Positions 1 through 8,017 of a DNA stretch of 44,877 nucleotides are shown in pieces (within the stretch, counting starts at the first letter, position 1; each line of letters begins with the position of its first letter). This DNA comes from WQUF01 sp031549885 (lineage in GTDB: Bacteria; Bacillota; Clostridia; Clostridiales; Clostridiaceae), in assembly GCA_031549885.1 (NCBI GenBank), contig JAVBPD010000061.1:1-44877 (forward strand), written 5' to 3'. Position numbers and translations under genes: made by a program. Under the pieces are notes generated by a model that was not told the DNA's origin, searched no databases, and saw only the letters and a list, made by a program, of their open reading frames with translations.

Positions 1-2
1 AA

Positions 3-131
3 GTAGATGAATATATTTTTGAGGAAGGTTTAAAGGATAATTTCGAGTATGCTAATGAGCAGTATACTAAGGTTGAAAACATATTAAATAAAATGGTTCT
101 CTTATTAAAAGAAGGAATAGGGAGATGTTAA
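3..131 (+). CDS. C-terminal fragment of an unidentified protein (cut by window edge)
   Basis: An open frame enters from the left edge and stops at 129-131, leaving 42 C-terminal residues that are acidic and look helical. One base separates its stop from the start of the Rph-like gene, so the two are probably co-transcribed. In Bacillus subtilis the related gene yvkC lies beside a TetR-type regulator (yvkB), so a regulator is possible here, but nothing in the visible residues proves it. Confidence 0.6.
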   Translation, partial: VDEYIFEEGLKDNFEYANEQYTKVENILNKMVLLLKEGIGRC

Positions 132-132
132 C

Positions 133-2757
133 ATGCCTACAAGTAAATATGTGTTAGGCTTTAATGAAATTAATAAGACCATGGTTTTTGAAGTTGGGGG
201 TAAAGGTGCAAATCTTGGGCAATTATCATCAATGCCTAACATTAATGTGCCAGATGGATTTTGCATTACAACAGAGGCATTTAAAACAATTATTTCGAAA
301 ATTACAGGGTTTAATAGCCTTGTAAACAGTTTAAACAATATACAAGCTTCTGAACTTAAAAAAATTAATGAAATAAGTGAAAAAATCAGAAATGTAATTG
401 AAAATGCCAAAATTGATGATGAAATCACTTATGAAATTGTCTCAAAATTACAAACTTATGGAATAAACGAAGCATATGCCATAAGATCCAGCGCAACAGC
501 AGAAGACTTACCAACCTCATCCTTTGCTGGGCAGCAGGACACATACTTAAATATAACTGGAAAAGATGAAATACTTAAACATATAAAAAAGTGCTGGGCC
601 TCACTGTACACTGACAGAGCAGTAACCTATCGCATTCAAAATAACTTTGATCATAAAAAGATACAGCTTTCAGTAGTCATTCAAAAAATGATTTTTCCTG
701 AAGCATCTGGAATTTTATTTACAGCTGATCCAATTTCATCTAGCAGAAAAATTGTATCCATAGATGCAAGCTTTGGATTAGGTGAGGCTCTCGTATCAGG
801 CCTTGTAAACTCAGATAATTATAAAGTACAAGGCAATAAAATTATAGAAAAGAAAATATCTTCAAAAAAGTTAGCTATCTATGCATTAAATGAAGGAGGA
901 ACAAAGGAGAAAAATATAGATATTAAACATCAAGACAGACAGGCTCTAACAGATGAAGAAATTTTACAATTAGAAAAATTAGGAAGAGAAATCGAATCTT
1001 ACTTTGGATGTCCTCAAGATATTGAATGGTGCCTCAGTAAAAACAAATTTTATATTGTCCAAAGCCGTCCTATTACCACTCTTTATCCTATACCAGAAAG
1101 CAATGATGATAAAAATCACGTGTATATGTCATTTGGACATCAACAGATGATGACTGATGCTATGAAACCACTTGGATTATCTTTTTTTGAAACTGGATTT
1201 AGTGATTCCATATTGATTAAAGCTGGTGGAAGGTTATTTATTGATCTCACACATGATTTAGCCACTCCGTTAGGAAGAAAAATGGCAATCTTTGCCATGG
1301 GTAAAGTAGATCCTCTTATTCAAAATTCCCTCAAACGCATTGTAAAGAGGAAAGCATTTATAAAATCACTGGCCAAAGGTAAAAAGTTTTTAAGCATGAG
1401 TTCTGGATATTTTTCATGGTCATTTTTAATCAATTTAATAAAAACCTATCGCAGCAATGACCCAAACTTAGTTCCTGCGCTAATAGCTCAATATGAACAA
1501 AAAAACAAGGATATGGAGCTTAATATTTCTAGTTTATCAGGAGATAAACTGTTTATATTTATAAGAGAATCTCTTAAGCAATTAAATGTAGACCTCCAAG
1601 ATAGCTTATCGGCTGTTTGGAGCGGCACGCTTGCTTTAAGCTGGCTTAATAAGAACATGGAAAAATGGCTTGGGGAAAAGAGCGTTGCAGACACACTTTC
1701 TAAATCAGTAAGCAACAATATCACATCTGAAATGGGTCTTGCACTGCTTGATGTGGCAGATGTGGCTAGACAATACCCTGCTGTAATAGATTATTTTGAG
1801 CATGTAAATACTTGTACTTTTTATGAAGATATGTCTAAACTTGAAGGTGGCGAACCTACGCTTAGTTCCATAGGAAACTATCTTAAAAAATACGGTATGC
1901 GTTGCAATGGCGAAATTGATATAACAAGACAGCGATGGATTGAAGAGCCAACTGCGCTTATACCTATGATTCTTAGCAACATCAAAAACTTTGAAAAAAA
2001 TGCACATCAAACAATATTTAAGCAAGGCCTCTTAGAAGCAAATAAAAAAGAACAAGATCTTCTTAGTAGTTTAGAAAAGCTTCCTAATGGAAAACAAAAG
2101 GCAAAAAAGACAAAAAGAATCATTAGCATTTTACGAAATTTTATAGGTTTTAGAGAATATCCTAAGTATTTTATGATTCAAGAGTACTTTATTATAAAAA
2201 AAGCTTTGCTAAAGGAAGCTGCTACGCTTGTGCAAAAGGGATTAATTCATGAGAAAGAGGATATATACTATTTATCTTTTAATGAACTTCAAGAGGCTAC
2301 TTGCAAAAATCAGCTTGATTATGAAATCATACTAAAACGAAAAGCAGAATATGAAACTTATGAGAGGCTCACACCACCACGTTTAATAACTTCCGAAGGT
2401 GAAATCATATCTGGTGAATATGAAAAAAGTGGCATACCTAAAGGTGCTTTTGTCGGCATACCTGCATCATCAGGAGTTATAGAAGGCCATGCTCGAGTTA
2501 TTTTAAGAATGGAAGATGCTCATATAAAGCAAGGAGATATTTTAATCACAAAGTTTACTGACCCTAGCTGGACACCTATATTTGTATCCATTAAAGCTTT
2601 AGTAACAGAAGTTGGAGGTATGATGACTCATGGCTCAGTTGTTGCAAGAGAATATGGACTGCCTGCAGTTGTTGGCGTTGAAAACGCAACAAAATTAATT
2701 TTAGATGGACAGCTTATTCGAGTTAATGGAACAGAAGGATTTGTAGAAATTTTATAA
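133..2757 (+). CDS. rph: Rifampicin phosphotransferase-like / PEP-synthase-like phosphotransferase
   Basis: The 874-residue length fits the rifampin phosphotransferase (RPH/YvkC) family, whose members transfer the ATP beta-phosphate to rifamycins through a swivelling histidine domain. The N-terminal ATP-grasp domain (about 1-315) has VGGKGANLGQ (Lys24) and RSSATAEDLPTSSFAGQQDT (Arg118). The middle, about 325-755, would be the substrate domain. The C-terminal phosphohistidine domain has GGMMTHGSVVAREYGLPAVVG with the predicted catalytic His833. The GGMMTHG form with the ending VNGTEGFVEIL is closer to RPH than to housekeeping PEP synthase, which has a GGxTCHAA-type motif. The ATG is one base after the previous stop, with GGGAGA upstream. 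The true substrate is inferred; some family members may act on other compounds. Confidence 0.8.
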   Translation: MPTSKYVLGFNEINKTMVFEVGGKGANLGQLSSMPNINVPDGFCITTEAFKTIISKITGFNSLVNSLNNIQASELKKINEISEKIRNVIENAKIDDEITYEIVSKLQTYGINEAYAIRSSATAEDLPTSSFAGQQDTYLNITGKDEILKHIKKCWASLYTDRAVTYRIQNNFDHKKIQLSVVIQKMIFPEASGILFTADPISSSRKIVSIDASFGLGEALVSGLVNSDNYKVQGNKIIEKKISSKKLAIYALNEGGTKEKNIDIKHQDRQALTDEEILQLEKLGREIESYFGCPQDIEWCLSKNKFYIVQSRPITTLYPIPESNDDKNHVYMSFGHQQMMTDAMKPLGLSFFETGFSDSILIKAGGRLFIDLTHDLATPLGRKMAIFAMGKVDPLIQNSLKRIVKRKAFIKSLAKGKKFLSMSSGYFSWSFLINLIKTYRSNDPNLVPALIAQYEQKNKDMELNISSLSGDKLFIFIRESLKQLNVDLQDSLSAVWSGTLALSWLNKNMEKWLGEKSVADTLSKSVSNNITSEMGLALLDVADVARQYPAVIDYFEHVNTCTFYEDMSKLEGGEPTLSSIGNYLKKYGMRCNGEIDITRQRWIEEPTALIPMILSNIKNFEKNAHQTIFKQGLLEANKKEQDLLSSLEKLPNGKQKAKKTKRIISILRNFIGFREYPKYFMIQEYFIIKKALLKEAATLVQKGLIHEKEDIYYLSFNELQEATCKNQLDYEIILKRKAEYETYERLTPPRLITSEGEIISGEYEKSGIPKGAFVGIPASSGVIEGHARVILRMEDAHIKQGDILITKFTDPSWTPIFVSIKALVTEVGGMMTHGSVVAREYGLPAVVGVENATKLILDGQLIRVNGTEGFVEIL

Positions 2758-2766
2758 TCCCATTAA

Positions 2767-2786
2767 TTGTGAAATTTTTTTCACAA
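2767..2786. repeat. Short hairpin after the rph-like gene
   Basis: TTGTGAAA and TTTCACAA form an 8-bp inverted repeat with a 4-base loop, 10 bases after the stop codon. It could end rph transcription, but no clean T-run follows, so termination is uncertain. A protein-binding palindrome is the alternative. Confidence 0.35.
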
Positions 2787-2891
2787 GCAATTCATAAAAA
2801 AAACATATCTTCTTCATAGTAAAATCATATTAAGATTATATTATATAACCATAGAACAAATTAAAAATTTATTTGAAAGAAGGAATTAAAA

Positions 2892-3854
2892 ATGTCAGAT
2901 AACTTTAATCAAAATAATGATTTTAAATATAACTATGCTGAAGAAGATAACAAAGAAAACTTAAATAACCCTGTTATTATAAAGCCATCAATTAAAAATA
3001 AAAAACACCCTTACTTTAGCCAAATGGTAACTGCTCTTATTGCATGTGTTATTTGTTCTGGCATTACTTTTGGAACTTTATCTTATGAATTTACTAATAA
3101 ATTAAATGCTCAAAATGCTATAATTCAAAAGCTTGAGGCAAGCACCTCATCTTTAAGTTTAACCAATGCAGCATATGCTACTACTAATGATATTAGTTTG
3201 ATAGTGTCAAAAGTATCACCTTCTGTTGTTGGAATAAAGCTTAATATTTCAGCAAACACTCAAACCATGGGCTATAGATTTTTCAATCAAGCACCTCAAG
3301 AAGCAGCTGTTGAAGGTTCAGGAATAGTTTTAACAAAAGATGGATATATTGCAACAAATTATCATGTTGTCTCCTATGCTGATCCAAACTCTAATTCTAA
3401 TGTGACTTTAAACAATATGGAAGTTCACTTTAGCGATGGCACAATAGCAAAAGCCACATTTGTAGGTGGAGATGAAAAAAATGACTTAGCTGTTATAAAA
3501 GTTGATTTAAATAACTTAACTCCTGCTACTTTAGGAAATTCCTCTTCAACTAAAGTTGGAGATACAGCCCTTGCTATAGGAAACCCCTTAGGACTTGACT
3601 TTGCTGGAACAGTAACTCAAGGTATAATAAGCGCAGTTGATAGAGCTGTTGATACAGGCGATGGAACTACAATGAATTTAATGCAAACAGATGCAGCAAT
3701 AAATGAAGGAAATAGTGGTGGAGCTTTAGTAAATGCAAATGGTGAAGTAATAGGAATAAATTGTGCTAAAATAGAAGCTTCAGGTGTTGAGGGAATAGGA
3801 TTTGCAATTCCAATAAACAATGCAAAACCAATACTTGAAAGCTTTATGAAATAG
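2892..3854 (+). CDS. Membrane-anchored HtrA/DegP-type serine protease lacking a PDZ domain
   Basis: This 320-residue S1C (trypsin-like) protease has an Asn/acid-rich cytoplasmic tail, one membrane segment at about 44-63, and an extracytoplasmic protease domain from about 98 to 310. The catalytic triad is visible: His158 in ATNYHVV, Asp198 in DEKNDLAVIKVD and Ser275 in NEGNSGGALV. HtrA proteins usually continue into one or two PDZ domains, but this one stops right after the protease fold (FAIPINNAKPILESF). The start has AGAAGGA about 8 bases upstream. It probably degrades misfolded or surface proteins outside the membrane. A hairpin terminator follows, so it appears monocistronic. Confidence 0.88.
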   Translation: MSDNFNQNNDFKYNYAEEDNKENLNNPVIIKPSIKNKKHPYFSQMVTALIACVICSGITFGTLSYEFTNKLNAQNAIIQKLEASTSSLSLTNAAYATTNDISLIVSKVSPSVVGIKLNISANTQTMGYRFFNQAPQEAAVEGSGIVLTKDGYIATNYHVVSYADPNSNSNVTLNNMEVHFSDGTIAKATFVGGDEKNDLAVIKVDLNNLTPATLGNSSSTKVGDTALAIGNPLGLDFAGTVTQGIISAVDRAVDTGDGTTMNLMQTDAAINEGNSGGALVNANGEVIGINCAKIEASGVEGIGFAIPINNAKPILESFMK

Positions 3855-3860
3855 ATGTTT

Positions 3861-3916
3861 AAAAAAATTAAGCGTGTAAGTTAAAATATTAATCAACTTA
3901 CATACTTAATTTTTTT
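3861..3916. terminator. Bidirectional terminator between htrA-like and GH31-like genes
   Basis: A stem of about 15 bp (TTAAGCGTGTAAGTT pairing with AACTTACATACTTAA, two mismatched or wobble positions) is flanked by an A-run on the left and a T-run on the right, so it can end transcription from both sides. It overlaps the stop codon of the minus-strand gene. Confidence 0.8.
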
Positions 3917-6905
3917 AATAATCATAATAAACATCATTAATCGCAGATTTTTTATTATCTAAAATAGTTAATCTAAACCCTAAAAAATCATCTTTTTTAT
4001 GTTCAACATTAGTTTTTAATTTAATTAAAATATCGTTCCAGCCTTTTACAAGTTTAATTGGCTTATCATAAATATTCTTAAATAAAACTTCCTCTATTTC
4101 AAATTGTCTTACATGATTTAAAAACATTGATATGTTTGTATTGCAACTTATCTCAAAATAAATTTCTTGATCACATGGGCTGTATACTCTAGTCTTAGCA
4201 TATGAAACAGCATGATTATGACTTTTTAATATGGGAAATTCAATTATTCCAAAGAATGAATCCTTATTTTCCACCTTAAGCCACAACTTTTTTTCATCTC
4301 CTGATAAAATATATATCTCATCACTTGAAGTTTCAATTACCTCGCATATTTCTTCAACATCTTTTTTATTTCCATAAATACAATCTACAATGCTCCATTT
4401 AGTTATGGCATCGCAAACAAGTTCAAATTTTTCTGTAAATATATCTTCTCCAATTTGCATACATATTTCAAAGTCATCTTTTGCCTTTTCTCCAAGCTTT
4501 GAATTAATTACTTCAAAACTTAAATTTAAATCCTTTGTTATTTTTGATGATAATGGTTGATTTTTAGTATCTAAATAATAACCTTCTGGAAACTTTAAAT
4601 CTATTTTATAAGGTGTCCCTACTGGATAATTAAGTGCTAGTATATCTAATATGCTTATACCATTTCTCTTTGTAAAGAAATTAATAGAACATGTCGTATC
4701 CTTTACAGCATGGACTTTAATTTTGCTTTTATCATAATAAGAAATTGTACATCCACTTTTTAAATTGTAATCTTCAATGTTAATTAAAACAAAATCTCCA
4801 TCATCATAGTATTTATAGCTGTTTGAGGATTCACCATCGATTTTAAGATCCTCTATTTCAAATATATTATGAATAAAAATATTTATATTTTTAGTATTTG
4901 ACATGCCAAAATAATTTCCAATTACAGGGTTTATTAATATTGTTTTTTTATCTTTATCCTCATTATAAGAAACGTCTATTGTCATATAAGCATTTTCTAA
5001 ATAATCATTGGTTTCACCATCATCATCATAAATAGTAAAATTTCCACTTTGACCTGGGAAAACATGTAAATTTATGCTGTTTATTTTTTCATTTGCATTT
5101 TGTATTCCAGTTGATGTTGGAATAATAGAGCCAGCTTTTATAAATAAAGGTATCCTTTCAAGTTGTATTTCTATATCCATATCTTTTGGGCCTTCATATA
5201 TACTTCTTGTCCAATAATCCCACCATATTCCCTCTGGTATAAATACCTTTCTTGAAATAGCATCCTTTTCCATTATTGGTGCAACTAGTATATTTGCACC
5301 AAAATAGTATTCATCTTCAATATCTCTTGATACTTGTTCAATAAAAGGCTTAGATGTATCAAAAGTTCTCCTCATATTTGAATATATATATGGAACTAAA
5401 CTATATCTAAGCCTTATAAATTCAGTTACAATTTTCTCAACACTTTTTCCAAATGCCCAAGGTTCAGAAAAAAACATAGAATTGCTAAAAATAAAAATTG
5501 GGAAAAATACAGAACATTGTAACCATCTAATAAATAACTCTGGTTCAACATTGTTAGTATCACAGTAATTATTATCATTATTTTCAAAATTAATAGAATT
5601 GCTTAAATATGGTTCTGACATATTAGTTGCAATTAAATATTTTACATTGTTTTTTAAATTTTCATAGCTTATAACTGCTTTAGATTTGTTAATTATAGTT
5701 CCATATTTTGATAAGCCAGGATTTATATTTTCTAAAACAAATAAATTTCTCTTATTTCTATCCAATTTTTCCCATATATATTTAACTAATAGCATTAAAT
5801 TCATTTTTTCTTTTTCTGTATTTCCTTCTAAATCTATCTTATATCCTTTTACATTTTTATCTCCAAGCTTTTTTATTTCATTCCAAATTACTTCATTTGA
5901 TTTTTGTTTTTCTATATATTTTAAAAAAGGATATAGAGAAATCAAAAGCGAAACCCTATTTTCTTTTAAAAAAAAATCATCTTTTAACCACTTGTTTTCA
6001 TTTTCATCTGAACTTAACAAATTAAGCTCCATAGAATCTATAGGTATATTTTTATTTCTGAATTCTTCAATAGTAGACTTTATTTCGCTTATCCCAAAAG
6101 TATTCCCCTTTGAATGTATATATCCATAACTCCATTTTGGAAGAAGAGGTGGTTTCCCAATAAGGTTGTTATATTCTTTCATAAAATCCTCATTGCTTTT
6201 TTTAAATATTAAAAATATATCAAAGCAATCATCTTCAATTGAAATTTCTGATACTGATTGAGATGAACTTCTCTCCTTAGCAATTTGAACATTATTTTTA
6301 TCATCAATGAGATATTCATCAATAACTTCAGCTTCATTTAATTGCCAATTAAATTTATACCTTATTGGCTTATATGTATTTACGAAAATCCCAAATTCAT
6401 TAGATGTAAATAAATAGTTAGAGTTAACTAATTCATATAAACCCTTTTTCCATTTATTCTTAGGTATAAGGTATCTAACTTTAGGAAAATACTTAAACTT
6501 ACCTCTTTCATCTTTAAAAACACCAAACAAAATAGTGTCTAAATCTAAATTAAATTTAATGTTTGATTTATTATTATCTATATCTACAAAATCTAATTCT
6601 TCGCCTGAAAATATTAGTCCACCATTAATTCTAAATACTTTAATGTTAAAAGGATCTAAATTTATTTCAACACATAATTTTTTAGAAATCATTGTTATTT
6701 CGTTTCTATTTCGCCTTATTACCCCAAATACCACTTCTACTTCAATGTCTTTTTTCAAATATGAAAATTGTTCTTTTTCATCTTTATTAAAGTGTCTAAT
6801 GCGCACTGTTTCTTCGTCGCTAAAGCTAATGCTTATGGTCTTAAAATTACCTTCTAATATTAACTCATTATTTTCAACATTAGAAGTGTACACCTCCATA
6901 TTCAT
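3915..6905 (-). CDS. Glycoside hydrolase family 31-like protein with degenerate active site
   Basis: This 996-residue protein has the GH31 (alpha-glucosidase/alpha-xylosidase) layout. There is an N-terminal beta domain (about 1-250), then a TIM barrel beginning PPLLPKWSYGYIHSKGNTFG. The conserved ELFIRWLQCSVFFP (456-469) and LRYSLVPYIYSNMR (499-512) follow, then FIPEGIWWDYWT and a DUF5110-type segment (YDDDGETNDYLENAYM, about 626-641). An extra domain of roughly 300 residues ends the protein. The nucleophile position keeps an Asp (Asp358 in GYKIDLEG), but the usual WSGD acid/base block is replaced by KAVISYENLKNN (409-420). No signal peptide is seen. AGGGGG precedes the ATG. It lies next to the LytTR and LanM-like genes; whether it cleaves sugars is doubtful. 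Confidence 0.8.
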   Translation of the reverse strand: MNMEVYTSNVENNELILEGNFKTISISFSDEETVRIRHFNKDEKEQFSYLKKDIEVEVVFGVIRRNRNEITMISKKLCVEINLDPFNIKVFRINGGLIFSGEELDFVDIDNNKSNIKFNLDLDTILFGVFKDERGKFKYFPKVRYLIPKNKWKKGLYELVNSNYLFTSNEFGIFVNTYKPIRYKFNWQLNEAEVIDEYLIDDKNNVQIAKERSSSQSVSEISIEDDCFDIFLIFKKSNEDFMKEYNNLIGKPPLLPKWSYGYIHSKGNTFGISEIKSTIEEFRNKNIPIDSMELNLLSSDENENKWLKDDFFLKENRVSLLISLYPFLKYIEKQKSNEVIWNEIKKLGDKNVKGYKIDLEGNTEKEKMNLMLLVKYIWEKLDRNKRNLFVLENINPGLSKYGTIINKSKAVISYENLKNNVKYLIATNMSEPYLSNSINFENNDNNYCDTNNVEPELFIRWLQCSVFFPIFIFSNSMFFSEPWAFGKSVEKIVTEFIRLRYSLVPYIYSNMRRTFDTSKPFIEQVSRDIEDEYYFGANILVAPIMEKDAISRKVFIPEGIWWDYWTRSIYEGPKDMDIEIQLERIPLFIKAGSIIPTSTGIQNANEKINSINLHVFPGQSGNFTIYDDDGETNDYLENAYMTIDVSYNEDKDKKTILINPVIGNYFGMSNTKNINIFIHNIFEIEDLKIDGESSNSYKYYDDGDFVLINIEDYNLKSGCTISYYDKSKIKVHAVKDTTCSINFFTKRNGISILDILALNYPVGTPYKIDLKFPEGYYLDTKNQPLSSKITKDLNLSFEVINSKLGEKAKDDFEICMQIGEDIFTEKFELVCDAITKWSIVDCIYGNKKDVEEICEVIETSSDEIYILSGDEKKLWLKVENKDSFFGIIEFPILKSHNHAVSYAKTRVYSPCDQEIYFEISCNTNISMFLNHVRQFEIEEVLFKNIYDKPIKLVKGWNDILIKLKTNVEHKKDDFLGFRLTILDNKKSAINDVYYDY

Positions 6906-7107
6906 ATAAATCCCCCTAAAAAATCATATTCCTATATAATTTATATCAATATATGGCATAAAAATATCTATTAAGATCATAAAATATAAAAGTTGCGCTT
7001 CAAGTCATTTAATATGTTTAAAATGGTAAATTTATTTATATATTTTAAAATAATATCAAAAATATATATTTAAAATTATTTTAATTGGATTCTTTCTTAA
7101 CTAAAAG

Positions 7108-7836
7108 TTATTTAGACATTAAGCTTTTAATTTTTCTAAATGACACAATACATTTATCTCCATTATTAAAATATATGTATCTATTTGTCACATCAATTTC
7201 CTTAATCTTGTTCTTATTAACTATATACGATCTATTACACCGATAGAACCTCTCGTCTAGTTCAGATAAGATAGCCTTCATATTCCCAAAAAATTCAATA
7301 TCCCTATCCTCGCTATGAAGCAATATTTTGTGAACATCTTCGGAAGTTTCTATATAAATAATTTCATCAAATTTAATATTTATTATTCTATCATTGCTTT
7401 TAACTATCAAGGTCTTATTATCATCATATTCATTAAAGTTTTTATTATTTATTTCTCTTAGACAATCTGCAATTTTAAACCTTATATTTTCATAACTGTC
7501 CTTGATAATAAAATCAAGTGCCTCAACTTTATAAGTAAAGGTTATGAAACTCATTTCAGAATGCGATGTTATGAAAATTATAAAACCCAAATTATCATAT
7601 TTTCTTATTTTTTGAGCAAGAGCTAGTCCATTCATTTTATTTAAGCCAAATTCAATATCTAAAAAATAAATTCCTTTACATCTTTTTTGTTCTAAGTAAT
7701 TTAAAATTTCATCTGGATCAGTAGTAGATACAGCAATTTTCATATCATAATTCTCTATCATTACTATATCTTCGATTAATTTATTTAATCTTAATCTTTG
7801 TTTCTCATTATCCTCACAAACAAAAATATTGAACAA
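7108..7836 (-). CDS. LytTR-family response regulator (AgrA/ComE type)
   Basis: A receiver domain (about 1-125) begins IFVCEDNEKQR and has the predicted phospho-acceptor Asp60 in YFLDIEFG. A LytTR DNA-binding domain (about 140-242) includes FYRCNRSYIVNKNKI, typical of AgrA-like regulators. The longest frame starts at a GTG at 7848, but that codon sits inside the ribosome binding site AGGTGG; TTG at 7836 is 8 bases downstream and begins the fold properly, giving 242 residues. No histidine kinase, AgrB or AgrD gene is in the window, so the signal source is elsewhere. It lies directly downstream of the LanM-like gene, whose promoter region carries AgrA-type direct repeats, so it probably controls that gene. 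Confidence 0.88.
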   Translation of the reverse strand: MFNIFVCEDNEKQRLRLNKLIEDIVMIENYDMKIAVSTTDPDEILNYLEQKRCKGIYFLDIEFGLNKMNGLALAQKIRKYDNLGFIIFITSHSEMSFITFTYKVEALDFIIKDSYENIRFKIADCLREINNKNFNEYDDNKTLIVKSNDRIINIKFDEIIYIETSEDVHKILLHSEDRDIEFFGNMKAILSELDERFYRCNRSYIVNKNKIKEIDVTNRYIYFNNGDKCIVSFRKIKSLMSK

Positions 7837-7950
7837 TTTTAGCACCACCTAAACCACAATTCTTATTAAACAAATCCAACATTTATTTAATGATATCTAA
7901 ATTAATCTAATATATCAATAAAAATTTTCCAGCTAATTAAAATTTATACT

Positions 7951-7994
7951 AAATAAAAATAGTAGAATTTAAAAAAATCCTACTATTTTTATTT
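7951..7994. terminator. Terminator downstream of the LanM-like gene
   Basis: A 15-bp near-perfect stem (AAATAAAAATAGTAG with its complement) around an A-rich loop lies just past the stop of the minus-strand lanM-like gene. The stem itself carries the A/T tracts, so it could work in either direction. It separates the lanM-like unit from the LytTR gene. Confidence 0.75.
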
Positions 7995-8017
7995 AATTAT
8001 TATATTTTATCGAAAAT

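Noticed and set aside
1488..2025. Minus-strand open frames inside the rph-like gene
   Set aside because: Antisense shadows of a clear family member; no ribosome binding site or motif.
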